From Campylobacter porcelli (GTDB taxonomy: Bacteria; Campylobacterota; Campylobacteria; Campylobacterales; Campylobacteraceae), in contig NZ_CP018789.1 of NCBI RefSeq assembly GCF_002139855.1, forward strand, positions 744,001-808,000: DNA of 64,000 bases. Reading direction: 5' to 3'. Shown here piece after piece: positions 9,359 through 17,198 of the stretch. The notes beneath the pieces were generated by a model. The model was not told where the DNA came from, ran no database searches, and was given only the letters and a program-made list of their open reading frames with translations. Position numbers and translations under genes: made by a program. The number at the start of each line of letters is the position of its first letter. The first letter of the stretch is position 1.

Positions 9359-10141
9359 ATGCGCTATTTTGCTCTATTTGGTAACCCTGTATCTCACTCC
9401 ATATCGCCTAGATTACACAATAGTGCATTACAAGGATTAGGGCAAAGCGGTATTTATGGCAGGGTATTATTAGAGCAAGGTAGTGATATTATTGCTAAAT
9501 TTAGAAAATATAATCTATCTGGAGCAAATATCACTATCCCTTTTAAAGAGTCAGCTTTAACTCTTTGTGATGAGCTTGATAAAATTGCAGCTGATATAGG
9601 CTCGATCAATACTTTGGTTAATAAAAATGGAAAAATCAAAGGATATAATACCGATGCGCCCGGATTTATGATGGCGATTTTGGAATTTGGTAAGATTGAT
9701 AAGGCTTTGATACTTGGTGCTGGTGGAACTGCTAAGGCACTTGCATATATTTTATCAATCAATGGCGTGGATGTTGAAATTTTAAATCGAAGTGATAAAA
9801 AATCCCAGTTTGTAAATTATAAATTTCACACTCATTCTAGCTTTACTCCTTCAGGTTATGATCTAGTGATTAATACTACTTCAGCTGGACTTTGCAAGAA
9901 TGAGCTTCCATGCGATGAGGCTATTTTAAAAGATATTTTAGGTAGCTCTAAATTTGCCTTTGATGTGATATATAATAGACCAACTCCATTTTTGAATTTG
10001 GCTAAAGATATGGGATTGAAATTTAAAAATGGCAAGGATATGTTGCTTTATCAAGCTGTCCTTGCGTTTAATCTATTTTATAATAATAAATTTGATGAGC
10101 TTAAAATAACAGAGTTAATGAGTAAAGCATTTGAGCTTTAA
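9359..10141 (+). CDS. aroE: shikimate dehydrogenase
   Basis: Reduces 3-dehydroshikimate with NADPH in the aromatic amino acid pathway. In the 260-residue product NPVSHSISPRLHN (about 9-21) forms the substrate site, ANITIPFKE (about 56-64) carries the catalytic lysine, GAGGTAKALA (about 120-129) is the nucleotide-binding turn and INTTSAGL is conserved. A C-terminal GKDMLLYQAVLAF completes the family pattern. It is the last gene of the plus-strand operon and its stop codon overlaps that of recR on the other strand by 4 bases, leaving no room for a conventional terminator. Confidence 0.95.
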   Translation: MRYFALFGNPVSHSISPRLHNSALQGLGQSGIYGRVLLEQGSDIIAKFRKYNLSGANITIPFKESALTLCDELDKIAADIGSINTLVNKNGKIKGYNTDAPGFMMAILEFGKIDKALILGAGGTAKALAYILSINGVDVEILNRSDKKSQFVNYKFHTHSSFTPSGYDLVINTTSAGLCKNELPCDEAILKDILGSSKFAFDVIYNRPTPFLNLAKDMGLKFKNGKDMLLYQAVLAFNLFYNNKFDELKITELMSKAFEL

Positions 10142-10701
10142 AGCTCCTTTCTATCCTTAATTGCTTTAGTAAGCGAGAGCATATCTACATTCTCTAGACT
10201 TACACCAGTTGGGATTCCTTGAGCTATTTTTGTAAAATTAATATTAATATCTTTTAGCTGATCTTCTATGTATAGCATTATACCATCGCTATTTATACTT
10301 GGACTAAAAGCAAAGATTAGCTCTTTTGAGCTAAATTTAATTATCATATCTTTTAATTTTTCAACGCTTTGGATATCGCTAAATACAAAATATAGCCCAT
10401 CAAATGAGTGAGAATCTTCAATGGTTAATATATCTTTTGGGCTTTCTACTACGCATATTAATGAGCTATCCCTACTATCATTAGCGCATATATCGCAAAT
10501 CTCATTTTGGCTAATTCCTCCGCAGATTACGCAATGTTTTAGATTATGAATTGAATTTTCTATAGTGTGAGCTAAATTTAGACCAAAAAATGGATCTTGA
10601 AGTGCTATATAATAGGCATATTTTATGGCTGATTTTTTGCCTACACCAGGAATTTTGCCAAATGCTTCTACGAGATTATCAAATTGATCAAGATTTTTCA
10701 C
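10138..10701 (-). CDS. recR: recombination mediator RecR
   Basis: RecR forms a ring clamp that helps load RecA during gap repair. The 187-residue protein has the N-terminal helix-hairpin-helix (GKIPGVGKKSA, 15-25), a C4 zinc finger C57-x2-C60 and C69-x2-C72, and a Toprim domain from about 81 (LICVVESPKDI). It is somewhat shorter than E. coli RecR (201) but matches Campylobacter. Its start lies within the end of racS (14-base overlap), the same order racR-racS-recR as in C. jejuni. Confidence 0.94.
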   Translation of the reverse strand: MKNLDQFDNLVEAFGKIPGVGKKSAIKYAYYIALQDPFFGLNLAHTIENSIHNLKHCVICGGISQNEICDICANDSRDSSLICVVESPKDILTIEDSHSFDGLYFVFSDIQSVEKLKDMIIKFSSKELIFAFSPSINSDGIMLYIEDQLKDININFTKIAQGIPTGVSLENVDMLSLTKAIKDRKEL

Positions 10702-11938
10702 TATTTACACTTCCAAATTTAATACAAAACTCATGAAACCCATCTATATAATTATAATCTAAGCTAAATTTATGCATAGAACAGATATGCTCTATAATAT
10801 AAAGCCCAAGCCCCATACCGCTAGTTTTAGCATTATTATCTCTAATGAATGCTTGTTTATAATGCTCAATTGAGCGATTAAGCGGTTTTCCATGATTTCT
10901 TATATAGATTGCGTTATTATCGCACTTTATAATTGCCTTTTTATCATCAGAATATTTTAATGCATTATCTATTAAATTTTTAATCGCAAGCGAGAATAAC
11001 TGAAAATCCACTTTTAATAGTGGATCACAGATTAATTCTACCTTGACATTACTATCAAAATCATCTAAAAGCATCATATCCTTAGCTTGATCTAGTATAA
11101 GGCTGAAGTGATACTTTGCGTAATCTAAGCTATAACTTTTGCTTAATAGCTGTTCTATCTTAGCAAATTCATTAATCAATATATTTAGCCGCTCAAATAT
11201 AGCTATCAAGCGTTCTTTTTGGGTCTCATCTTCGATCATTTCACTTACTATTCTACCCTTGCCAATTGGCGTTTTTAGCTCGTGCATAATGGTGCGTAAA
11301 AATAGCTGTCTAGAGAGTATTAAATCCTTAATTTTACAAGCCGCGTTATTAAATTCATATGCCACTTCGCTTATCTCATCATTGCCTTTGGTAAAATTAA
11401 CCACGCATACGCTATCCATATTTCCAGCTGCGAATTTGCGTATATCGCTACGAAGTTTCTTAAGCGGGATTAGGCTTCTAAAAATCGATACATACAAAGA
11501 TATAAACAACGCCATAACAATGATAAAACTAAATAATAAGCTATCATTTCCGCTATGTAGGGTTGATTCTAATAGTATAGTTACACTTTGATTTTTAATG
11601 CGTAAATATAGATTATTTTTATAACTGATGGTATCTACTGTGCCAATTAATGTATCAGCACGGCTTACAATTGTGCCATTATCAAAGATTGCTTTTTGTA
11701 AATTTACATTTTTGACATAGGCTAGATCAAAATTTCTAAAATATCTCTCCCAATCTTCTGGCATATTTGATTTTTGATATAGCGAGAGTAGCCAATTAAT
11801 TGAGTTGTAATGATTCTCCCCAATCTTGCCTAATATCCTCTCATTTTGTAGTTTGAAGAACATAAAAAATAGTGTGCAAATCACGATAAATCCAATAGCA
11901 AATATTATCGTGATTTTAGTAGTTAGAGAGTATCTCAT
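10688..11938 (-). CDS. racS: sensor histidine kinase RacS
   Basis: Membrane sensor of the RacRS two-component system, known in C. jejuni for temperature and anaerobic-respiration control. The 416-residue product has membrane spans near 10-28 and 134-153 bracketing a periplasmic loop, a HAMP-like segment (about 155-205), the phosphoacceptor His219 in MHELKTPIG, and an ATPase domain with an N box (NLIDNALKYSDD) and a G box (GMGLGLYI). Assignment as RacS rests on synteny with dnaJ, racR and recR. It overlaps racR by 4 bases. Confidence 0.86.
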   Translation of the reverse strand: MRYSLTTKITIIFAIGFIVICTLFFMFFKLQNERILGKIGENHYNSINWLLSLYQKSNMPEDWERYFRNFDLAYVKNVNLQKAIFDNGTIVSRADTLIGTVDTISYKNNLYLRIKNQSVTILLESTLHSGNDSLLFSFIIVMALFISLYVSIFRSLIPLKKLRSDIRKFAAGNMDSVCVVNFTKGNDEISEVAYEFNNAACKIKDLILSRQLFLRTIMHELKTPIGKGRIVSEMIEDETQKERLIAIFERLNILINEFAKIEQLLSKSYSLDYAKYHFSLILDQAKDMMLLDDFDSNVKVELICDPLLKVDFQLFSLAIKNLIDNALKYSDDKKAIIKCDNNAIYIRNHGKPLNRSIEHYKQAFIRDNNAKTSGMGLGLYIIEHICSMHKFSLDYNYIDGFHEFCIKFGSVNSEKS

Positions 11939-12606
11939 CCGACTAGTTTATATCCTATTCCGCGGACTGAAAATATATGCTTAGGTGATTTTGAGTTATC
12001 ACCAATCTTTGTCCTTAAACGACCGATTATCACATCTAAACTTTTAGAATCTTTATCTTTTAGGCTCTTGCAATGATAGACTAATTGCTCTCTTGAGACT
12101 GAAAAGCTATGCTGTTTAATAAGATACTCTAAAATTTCATACTCTGCTGGAGTTAGGGTAAGTGGTGTGCCATTATATGATATTTCATGGCGTTTATCAT
12201 CTACCCTAAATAGCGTATCAGCTATCTCTTCTTGAACTTCATTGCTTTTTTTATAGCGACGAATTAAACTTGTGATTCTAGCATGCATCTCTTTTGGGTC
12301 ATACGGCTTTGGCAAGTAGTCATCTGCGCCTATTTGAAGCCCAACAACTCTATCATTTACATCACTTCTAGCTGAGCTAATAATGATAGGAATATCATAT
12401 TTTTCTCTAATCTCTTTACAAACTTCCAATCCATCCATACCTGGCAAGGTTAAATCAAGTATTAAAAGATCATAATTTTTAATCCCTGCACTAAGACCTA
12501 AATATGGATCTTCGTAATTTGTAACTTTGATATTAAATTTTATCAAATATTCAGATAAAATTTGAGCAAATTCTGGATCATCTTCTATCATTAATACATT
12601 TATCAT
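11935..12606 (-). CDS. racR: response regulator RacR (OmpR family)
   Basis: DNA-binding partner of RacS. The 223-residue protein has a receiver domain with the acidic pair at 9-10, phospho-acceptor Asp51 in LLILDLTLPGMDG, the switch residues in IIISSARSD and the conserved lysine in DDYLPKPYD, then an OmpR-type winged helix (about 125-223) ending SVRGIGYKLVG. The start ATG follows TAGGAG at a good distance. It is divergent from dnaJ, with a 124-base space holding both promoters, exactly as for dnaJ-racR in C. jejuni. Confidence 0.9.
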   Translation of the reverse strand: MINVLMIEDDPEFAQILSEYLIKFNIKVTNYEDPYLGLSAGIKNYDLLILDLTLPGMDGLEVCKEIREKYDIPIIISSARSDVNDRVVGLQIGADDYLPKPYDPKEMHARITSLIRRYKKSNEVQEEIADTLFRVDDKRHEISYNGTPLTLTPAEYEILEYLIKQHSFSVSREQLVYHCKSLKDKDSKSLDVIIGRLRTKIGDNSKSPKHIFSVRGIGYKLVG

Positions 12607-12636
12607 TTTTGACTCCTAGTATTAAAAATTAGCGAC

Positions 12637-12642
12637 ATTATA
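12637..12642 (-). promoter_or_regulatory. -10 box for racR-racS-recR
   Basis: On the minus strand TATAAT is preceded by TGG, giving an extended TGnTATAAT element. It lies about 30 bases upstream of the racR ATG, a normal distance for a primary promoter. Confidence 0.65.
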
Positions 12643-12695
12643 CCAAAAATTAATAATAAATTTGCTTTTTATGTATAAATTTAGTAATTTTTAGA

Positions 12696-12701
12696 TAAAA
12701 T
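12696..12701 (+). promoter_or_regulatory. probable -10 box for dnaJ
   Basis: TAAAAT (within GATAAAAT) lies 29 bases before the TTG start of dnaJ, preceded by T-rich DNA of the kind Campylobacter uses instead of a -35 box. One mismatch to TATAAT, so the call is moderate. Confidence 0.45.
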
Positions 12702-12730
12702 CGCCAGTTAAAATTATAAAGGAAGATATT

Positions 12731-13840
12731 TTGGAATTTGATTATTATGAGATATTAGAGGTATCAAGAGATGCTAATAGCGATACCATAAAAAAGGCTT
12801 ATAGAAAGCAAGCGCTTAGGTATCATCCAGATAGAAATCAAGGCGATAAAGAGACTGAAGAGAAATTTAAGCAGATCAATGAAGCCTATGAGGTCTTAAG
12901 CAACGCAGAAAAAAGAGAAATATACGATAGATATGGTAAAGATGGATTAAAAGGCATGGCCGGTGGCGGCTTTAGTGGCGGATTTGACTTTGATGATTTG
13001 GGCGATATATTTAGTTCATTTTTTGGTGGTGGATTTGGCTTTAGTCAAAAGGGCTCTAAAAGTAGATATAAATATGCTTTAGATATAGAAATAGGGCTTA
13101 CGCTTGAATTTAATGAAGCGGTTTTTGGCTGCGAGAAGGAGATAAAATATAGATATAAAACTCCATGCCAAAGCTGTAATGCAACTGGCTCAAAAGATGG
13201 CAAAAAGCAAACTTGCCCTAAATGTGGTGGAAGTGGCAAGATAGGAATTCAGCAAGGATTTATGCAGTTTGTGCAAACTTGCCCGGAGTGCTCTGGAACT
13301 GGTGAGAGTATTAAGGATAAATGCCCTGAATGTAGCGGTAATGGCTTTAATGAGATAAGCGATAGCATTAAGATAAATATTCCAGAGGGCGTAGATAACG
13401 CAACAAGGATAAGGGTTAGTCAAAAGGGTAATAGATATGAGGATATGAGTGGCGATTTATATGTTCGTATTGTTGTAAAAGATGATGAGCATTTTCTTAG
13501 AAATGGAGATGATGTATATATAGAAATTCCAGTATTTTTTACTCAAGCAGCACTTGGCGATAGTATTAAGATACCTACACTTAGGGGCGATACGATTTTA
13601 GACTTGCCAGTAGGAGCGAAGGATAAGCAGCAGTTTGTAATACCTAAAGAGGGTGTTAAAAATGCTCGCACTAAGCAGCTTGGCAACTTAATAGTTCAAA
13701 TTTCAATCCAAATGCCTAAAAAGCTAAATGATGAGCAGATAGAGCTTCTTAAAAAACTTCAAAATAGCTTTAGCGTTAAAAGCGGCGAGATGGCTACTGA
13801 TAAGGGAATTTGGGATAAGATTAAGAGTTGGTTTTCATAG
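12731..13840 (+). CDS. dnaJ: chaperone DnaJ (Hsp40)
   Basis: Co-chaperone that stimulates DnaK. The 369-residue protein has the J domain (1-68) with HPD at 32-34, a Gly/Phe region (about 75-105), four CxxCxGxG-type zinc motifs ([32 protein letters not shown], about 142-205) and the C-terminal substrate domains. Translation starts at TTG 12731 after AAGGAAGA; the next residues [10 protein letters not shown] are the conserved J-domain start, so no other start fits. Divergent from racR. Confidence 0.96.
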   Translation: MEFDYYEILEVSRDANSDTIKKAYRKQALRYHPDRNQGDKETEEKFKQINEAYEVLSNAEKREIYDRYGKDGLKGMAGGGFSGGFDFDDLGDIFSSFFGGGFGFSQKGSKSRYKYALDIEIGLTLEFNEAVFGCEKEIKYRYKTPCQSCNATGSKDGKKQTCPKCGGSGKIGIQQGFMQFVQTCPECSGTGESIKDKCPECSGNGFNEISDSIKINIPEGVDNATRIRVSQKGNRYEDMSGDLYVRIVVKDDEHFLRNGDDVYIEIPVFFTQAALGDSIKIPTLRGDTILDLPVGAKDKQQFVIPKEGVKNARTKQLGNLIVQISIQMPKKLNDEQIELLKKLQNSFSVKSGEMATDKGIWDKIKSWFS

Positions 13841-13846
13841 ATTTTG

Positions 13847-13890
13847 GATATTATAAGGTTACTTAATAATTAAGTGGCTTTATAAATATC
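13847..13890 (+). terminator. long hairpin downstream of dnaJ
   Basis: A near-perfect inverted repeat starts 6 bases after the dnaJ stop. Left arm 13847-13866 and right arm 13870-13890 pair over about 20 positions if G-U pairs and one bulge are allowed, with a three-base loop. AT-rich sequence follows but no clean T run, so it may act as a terminator or as 3' end protection. Confidence 0.5.
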
Positions 13891-14390
13891 ATAATTATAT
13901 ATTTTAATCTTAAAAAATTTAAATAGAAAATATCTATTTAAATTTGATGATTGCTTTAGGGATTTTTGCTTTATAATTTTAAAATTTTCTCACCTAAGAT
14001 ATATAAAAATTATTTGAGTTATAAATTGATAAGTGTGATGATGAATGCCTAAAGAGCGTTTGACTTGATGGGTAGAGTGTATAAACATACTTTGATGCCA
14101 CGCCATTGCTATCTTTAGAGAAACTTTGGGTGATTATTATCCTAGATTTATTAAGTTTTATTTTGTTATCAAGTAAAATATTCTTCTTTTATGCCTTTAC
14201 TAAATTACTCTTTAGTCTAAAAATAATTATAAACCCACTCTAGCACAGTCAAAGTATTTATAAATTAACTCTTTTTGTATTTTAATTGGGTAAATTCTAT
14301 ACTTTATGACACTTAACAAATGTTATCTTCCACATTTTTTATATAATTGTATTATAAAGGTGTAAAGTAAAAAATGAAAAAGAATAATTA
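13891..14390. other. gene-free AT-rich stretch, no feature recognised
   Basis: About 500 bases with stops in all frames except one uninterrupted 65-codon minus-strand frame (14188-13994) that lacks a start codon and ribosome site. I cannot identify any homology by eye. Together with the eroded transposase that follows, this is likely degraded accessory DNA between dnaJ and the rpsR operon. Confidence 0.5.
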
Positions 14391-14421
14391 TAAACTGTGT
14401 GGTTATATTTCTACAAATTGC

Positions 14422-14688
14422 TCTAAACACAATCTAAAAGCACATATAATTTAGCGATATAAACCATATCCATTTAATGATATAATATTTACTATAAGTT
14501 AGCATAGGCTCTATTATTTAATATATAAAGCAAATAACCACTTTTTATGTTTGGCGTGATGAAAGATTCGAAGTATTTAAAAAACATTTTTAAAAATAAA
14601 AAATCTTTTGGAGTGATGGATTTTTGCTTGTAGTATAGAAGAGATAAATTCTAAAACAATCAAAGCTTATATAAAAAATCAAGAATAG
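14422..14688 (+). pseudogene. eroded IS200/IS605-type transposase (tnpA) remnant
   Basis: Three pieces in different frames line up in order with a Y1 (HUH) transposase TnpA. 14422-14463 reads SKHNLKAHII-stop-RYK, like the N-terminal KH..(Y)HIVW..KYR. 14549-14622 reads VWRDERFEVFKKHF, then two stops, then KIFWSDGF, like the late FWSDGYF element. After a one-base shift, 14617-14688 reads WIFACSIEEINSK followed by TIKAYIKNQE and a stop, matching the helix that carries the catalytic tyrosine. The HUH pair is not convincing and no tnpB or palindromic ends are seen. Several stops and frameshifts make it non-functional. The match is by pattern only. Confidence 0.5.
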
Positions 14689-14797
14689 TTACTCGCTAAA
14701 GCTCTTAGCATTTAGACCAATCACTAAAGCTTGTCGAGATTTGTTTAATGCGGTTTAAATTTGATTATAAGGCTAAAAGAGATTATGTAAAAGCAAA

Positions 14798-14814
14798 CGC
14801 CCTAAAGTAGGGCG
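14798..14814 (-). terminator. rho-independent terminator of rpsF-ssb-rpsR
   Basis: A perfect 7-base-pair stem CGCCCTA/TAGGGCG with a 3-base loop stands 7 bases after the rpsR stop. On the minus strand it is followed by TTTGCTTTT, a typical terminator tail. Confidence 0.8.
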
Positions 14815-14821
14815 CTGTGTA

Positions 14822-15082
14822 TTACAAACCTTCAAATGGATTTGTAACTACATTTTTTCTATCTACGATGTATGGTATTAAGGCAACATGTCTAGCTCTT
14901 TTAATTGCTTTTTCTACCATCTCTTGGTGTTTTTTGCTTGTGCCAGTTAAGCGTCTTGGCATAATTTTAAATCTTTCAGATAGGCATTGTTTTAAAAGTG
15001 CCGTATCTTTATAATCGATAAAATCAATCTTAGCTTCTGTAAATTTGCAATATTTTTTACTATATTTTCTTTTTTCTGCCAT
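14822..15082 (-). CDS. rpsR: 30S ribosomal protein S18
   Basis: Small-subunit protein that pairs with S6 in the platform. The 86-residue product carries the S18 core: [41 protein letters not shown] and a hydrophobic end (VALIPYI). It has a Lys-rich N-terminus as is usual in Campylobacter. Third gene of the rpsF-ssb-rpsR operon, 11 bases after ssb. Confidence 0.97.
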   Translation of the reverse strand: MAEKRKYSKKYCKFTEAKIDFIDYKDTALLKQCLSERFKIMPRRLTGTSKKHQEMVEKAIKRARHVALIPYIVDRKNVVTNPFEGL

Positions 15083-15093
15083 TGTGTATCCTT

Positions 15094-15714
15094 TTAAAAT
15101 GGAATTTCTTCATTTTCGGTGCCACTATCAAAATTTGATTTAGTAGGTTTGTTATCATATTTAATATCGGCATCAATGTCAATCTCTGGGACTTTTTCTT
15201 GGTATGGCTCTGAATCCATCTGTTTTTGATTATAGCTACGATTTTGAGAGTAGTTATTATTTTGGTTAAATTCTCTATTAAATCCACCGCTATTTTGGTT
15301 ATACTCTCTATTTTGATTATACATATTTGTGCTATATCCGTTGTTAGCGTAGTTTGGCTCATTGCCATCTTTAATAAATCCACCTTGATTTTGCTGCCCT
15401 CCTAGCATCTCCATATTTTCTACTACTACTGAGTGCTTGGAGCGGTTTTGTCCATTTTGGTCTTGCCAAGTGTCAAATTTAAGCCTACCTTCGATTAAAA
15501 CTTTACTACCTTTATTTAGGTATTGATTTGCCACTTCTGCTTGACGACCAAAAAAAGTTATGTCAATAAAGCAAGTTTCATCTCTTCTTTCGCCATTAAC
15601 ATTAAATTTACGATTAACGGCCATTCCAGTGCTGCCTACAGCGGTACCACTTTGGATATATCTAAGCTCAATATCTCTAGTTAAATTTCCTACTAAAACT
15701 ACTTTATTAAACAT
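15094..15714 (-). CDS. ssb: single-stranded DNA-binding protein
   Basis: Binds and protects single-stranded DNA as a tetramer. Residues 1-105 form the OB fold, beginning [14 protein letters not shown] with the later SKVLIEGRL and MEMLGG. The linker (about 115-175) is unusually rich in Asn, Gln and Tyr, built from repeats such as YNQN and REFNQN, and corresponds to imperfect direct repeats at DNA level around 15225-15345. The C-terminus ends in the acidic tip ENEEIPF used to recruit partner proteins. It lies between rpsF and rpsR, the standard bacterial context. Confidence 0.96.
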   Translation of the reverse strand: MFNKVVLVGNLTRDIELRYIQSGTAVGSTGMAVNRKFNVNGERRDETCFIDITFFGRQAEVANQYLNKGSKVLIEGRLKFDTWQDQNGQNRSKHSVVVENMEMLGGQQNQGGFIKDGNEPNYANNGYSTNMYNQNREYNQNSGGFNREFNQNNNYSQNRSYNQKQMDSEPYQEKVPEIDIDADIKYDNKPTKSNFDSGTENEEIPF

Positions 15715-15730
15715 AATTTAGCCTTTATAT

Positions 15731-16117
15731 CTACTCTTGTTGAGCTGCTTTTTCTTCTGTTTTTGGCTCTTTTTTAGGTTGAGTTAATTTCTGACCTTTG
15801 CTTAGTTTTTCCCAAGCTGTGATCTCTTTTTTGTTTTCATATTTTACAGGTAAGAATCTAATAACCTCTTCAGTTATTCTTAAATTTCTTACTAATTCAG
15901 CGATTAATTGAGTTGGAGCTTTGAAATAGATTACAAAGTATGTGCCACGCTCATATTTATCAATTTTATAAGCCAATTTGCGTGTGCCCATTTCAACTAC
16001 ACTAGCGATTTCGCCACCATTTTTTGTGATGATCTCTTTAATGAAATCAGCCTTAACTTTAACTTCATCTTCTGTAAGTGTTGGCTTTAAGATGAATAAA
16101 AGCTCATAATGTCTCAT
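15731..16117 (-). CDS. rpsF: 30S ribosomal protein S6
   Basis: S6 binds S18 in the small subunit. The 128-residue product starts [14 protein letters not shown] and has the conserved GTRKLAYKI and [15 protein letters not shown] strands, followed by a charged tail after residue 100 ([22 protein letters not shown]-like composition) that is not conserved between species. The start follows AAGGAGA. First gene of the operon with ssb and rpsR. Confidence 0.97.
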   Translation of the reverse strand: MRHYELLFILKPTLTEDEVKVKADFIKEIITKNGGEIASVVEMGTRKLAYKIDKYERGTYFVIYFKAPTQLIAELVRNLRITEEVIRFLPVKYENKKEITAWEKLSKGQKLTQPKKEPKTEEKAAQQE

Positions 16118-16187
16118 ATATTCTCCTTATGGATTTAGCCCTTTTTCTGCCAAAAGAGCAAGGAAATTTGCATAAAATGCGGTTTGA

Positions 16188-16193
16188 ATTATA
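16188..16193 (-). promoter_or_regulatory. -10 box for rpsF-ssb-rpsR
   Basis: Minus-strand TATAAT about 70 bases upstream of the rpsF start, in the only intergenic gap of this block. The resulting leader of about 65 bases would be long enough for S6/S18 autoregulation, but I did not recognise a specific binding structure. Confidence 0.55.
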
Positions 16194-16205
16194 CTGAAAA
16201 ATTAC

Positions 16206-17198
16206 TTAAAATTTGCTGTTTTTATTTAGTATATCTTGTAAATTTAAAAGCGATGAGAGTAAATAGCACTCTTTATCTATATTGCTTTTGCATTTTAGAT
16301 CAAATTCAATCTCGTTTAAAAATTTAAATATTTGAGAGTATTGTGAAATTTTTATCGATATTGCTTGAGATTGGAGTTTATTTAGGATTTGTGGCGGGGG
16401 AGTGTATCCTAATACAATTTTTGGGTCAAATTTTCCACTAGTTTTAATTGAGCTATGGATCAAATATAGTCTATGAAATGCCTTAAAAAGCATATTTAAA
16501 AGGGCAATTTCGTTAAATGAGCTATCGTTTATAAACTCAAAATAGTCGCTATTAATACTTTTTTTGCTAATTATTTTATCAAATAAAGCATCAAATCCAA
16601 TTCCATTTAAGGGATAAACTCGCTCTTTTATCTCTTCTAAATTAAATTTAGTCGCTATGGTTGCAAGTTTATTTAGCTCACTAGCACTAAGATATAGATT
16701 TTCATTTTGTAAGTTATAAATATATAAAAGAGACTGGCTATCTATATTAAGACCAAGGATTTTAGCGTGATTAGATAGAATTTGATTTACCTCTATGGCA
16801 CTGCTAGGTGGGAAAAATCTAACGAAATTTAATCCAAAATGCTTCTTTATATCGCTTAAGGATTTCTCATCGCCTTCGTGTAACTCAAAGATAAAGATAT
16901 TATTTGGGTTATTTTGACACTGAGAGACTAGCTCTTTTGTATCTTTAGATGGGATTTTTTTATCGCTTTTGATGTGCAATAAATTTGAATTAGCAAATAG
17001 CGAAGGCTCACTAAGATGCGAAATCGCAAGGCTAAAATCATAATCATCATAGTATAAGCTAAGCAAATTATCATTATTAAATTTTTTTAAAATTTCCTTA
17101 GCGTAAAACTCCACTTGATAGCTCTCAGCACCATAAAGTAAGAAAAAATTTGGTATATTAGCAGAGTTTAGAAGTGCTATAAAATCCTTTTTATACAT
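16206..17198 (-). CDS. holA: DNA polymerase III, delta subunit
   Basis: The delta subunit opens the sliding clamp during loading. The 330-residue product matches the epsilonproteobacterial HolA form: an N-terminal IPNFFLLYGAESYQVEFYAKE (about 13-33) related to the degenerate nucleotide-binding fold, weakly conserved middle, and C-terminal helices. It has no Walker A motif, as expected for delta. It overlaps rnr by 8 bases; holA-rnr is the order of Cj0630c-Cj0631c in C. jejuni, which supports the call since sequence conservation in this family is low. Confidence 0.82.
   Translation of the reverse strand: MYKKDFIALLNSANIPNFFLLYGAESYQVEFYAKEILKKFNNDNLLSLYYDDYDFSLAISHLSEPSLFANSNLLHIKSDKKIPSKDTKELVSQCQNNPNNIFIFELHEGDEKSLSDIKKHFGLNFVRFFPPSSAIEVNQILSNHAKILGLNIDSQSLLYIYNLQNENLYLSASELNKLATIATKFNLEEIKERVYPLNGIGFDALFDKIISKKSINSDYFEFINDSSFNEIALLNMLFKAFHRLYLIHSSIKTSGKFDPKIVLGYTPPPQILNKLQSQAISIKISQYSQIFKFLNEIEFDLKCKSNIDKECYLLSSLLNLQDILNKNSKF

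Noticed and set aside
13994-14188. 65-codon open minus-strand frame in the gap after dnaJ
   Set aside because: It has no start codon or ribosome site, matches no family I know, and a run of this length is plausible by chance or as a relic in degraded DNA.
15060-15383. 107-codon minus-strand frame overlapping ssb and rpsR
   Set aside because: It is an alternative frame within the repeat linker of ssb; ssb reads through to its acidic tip and rpsR starts correctly.
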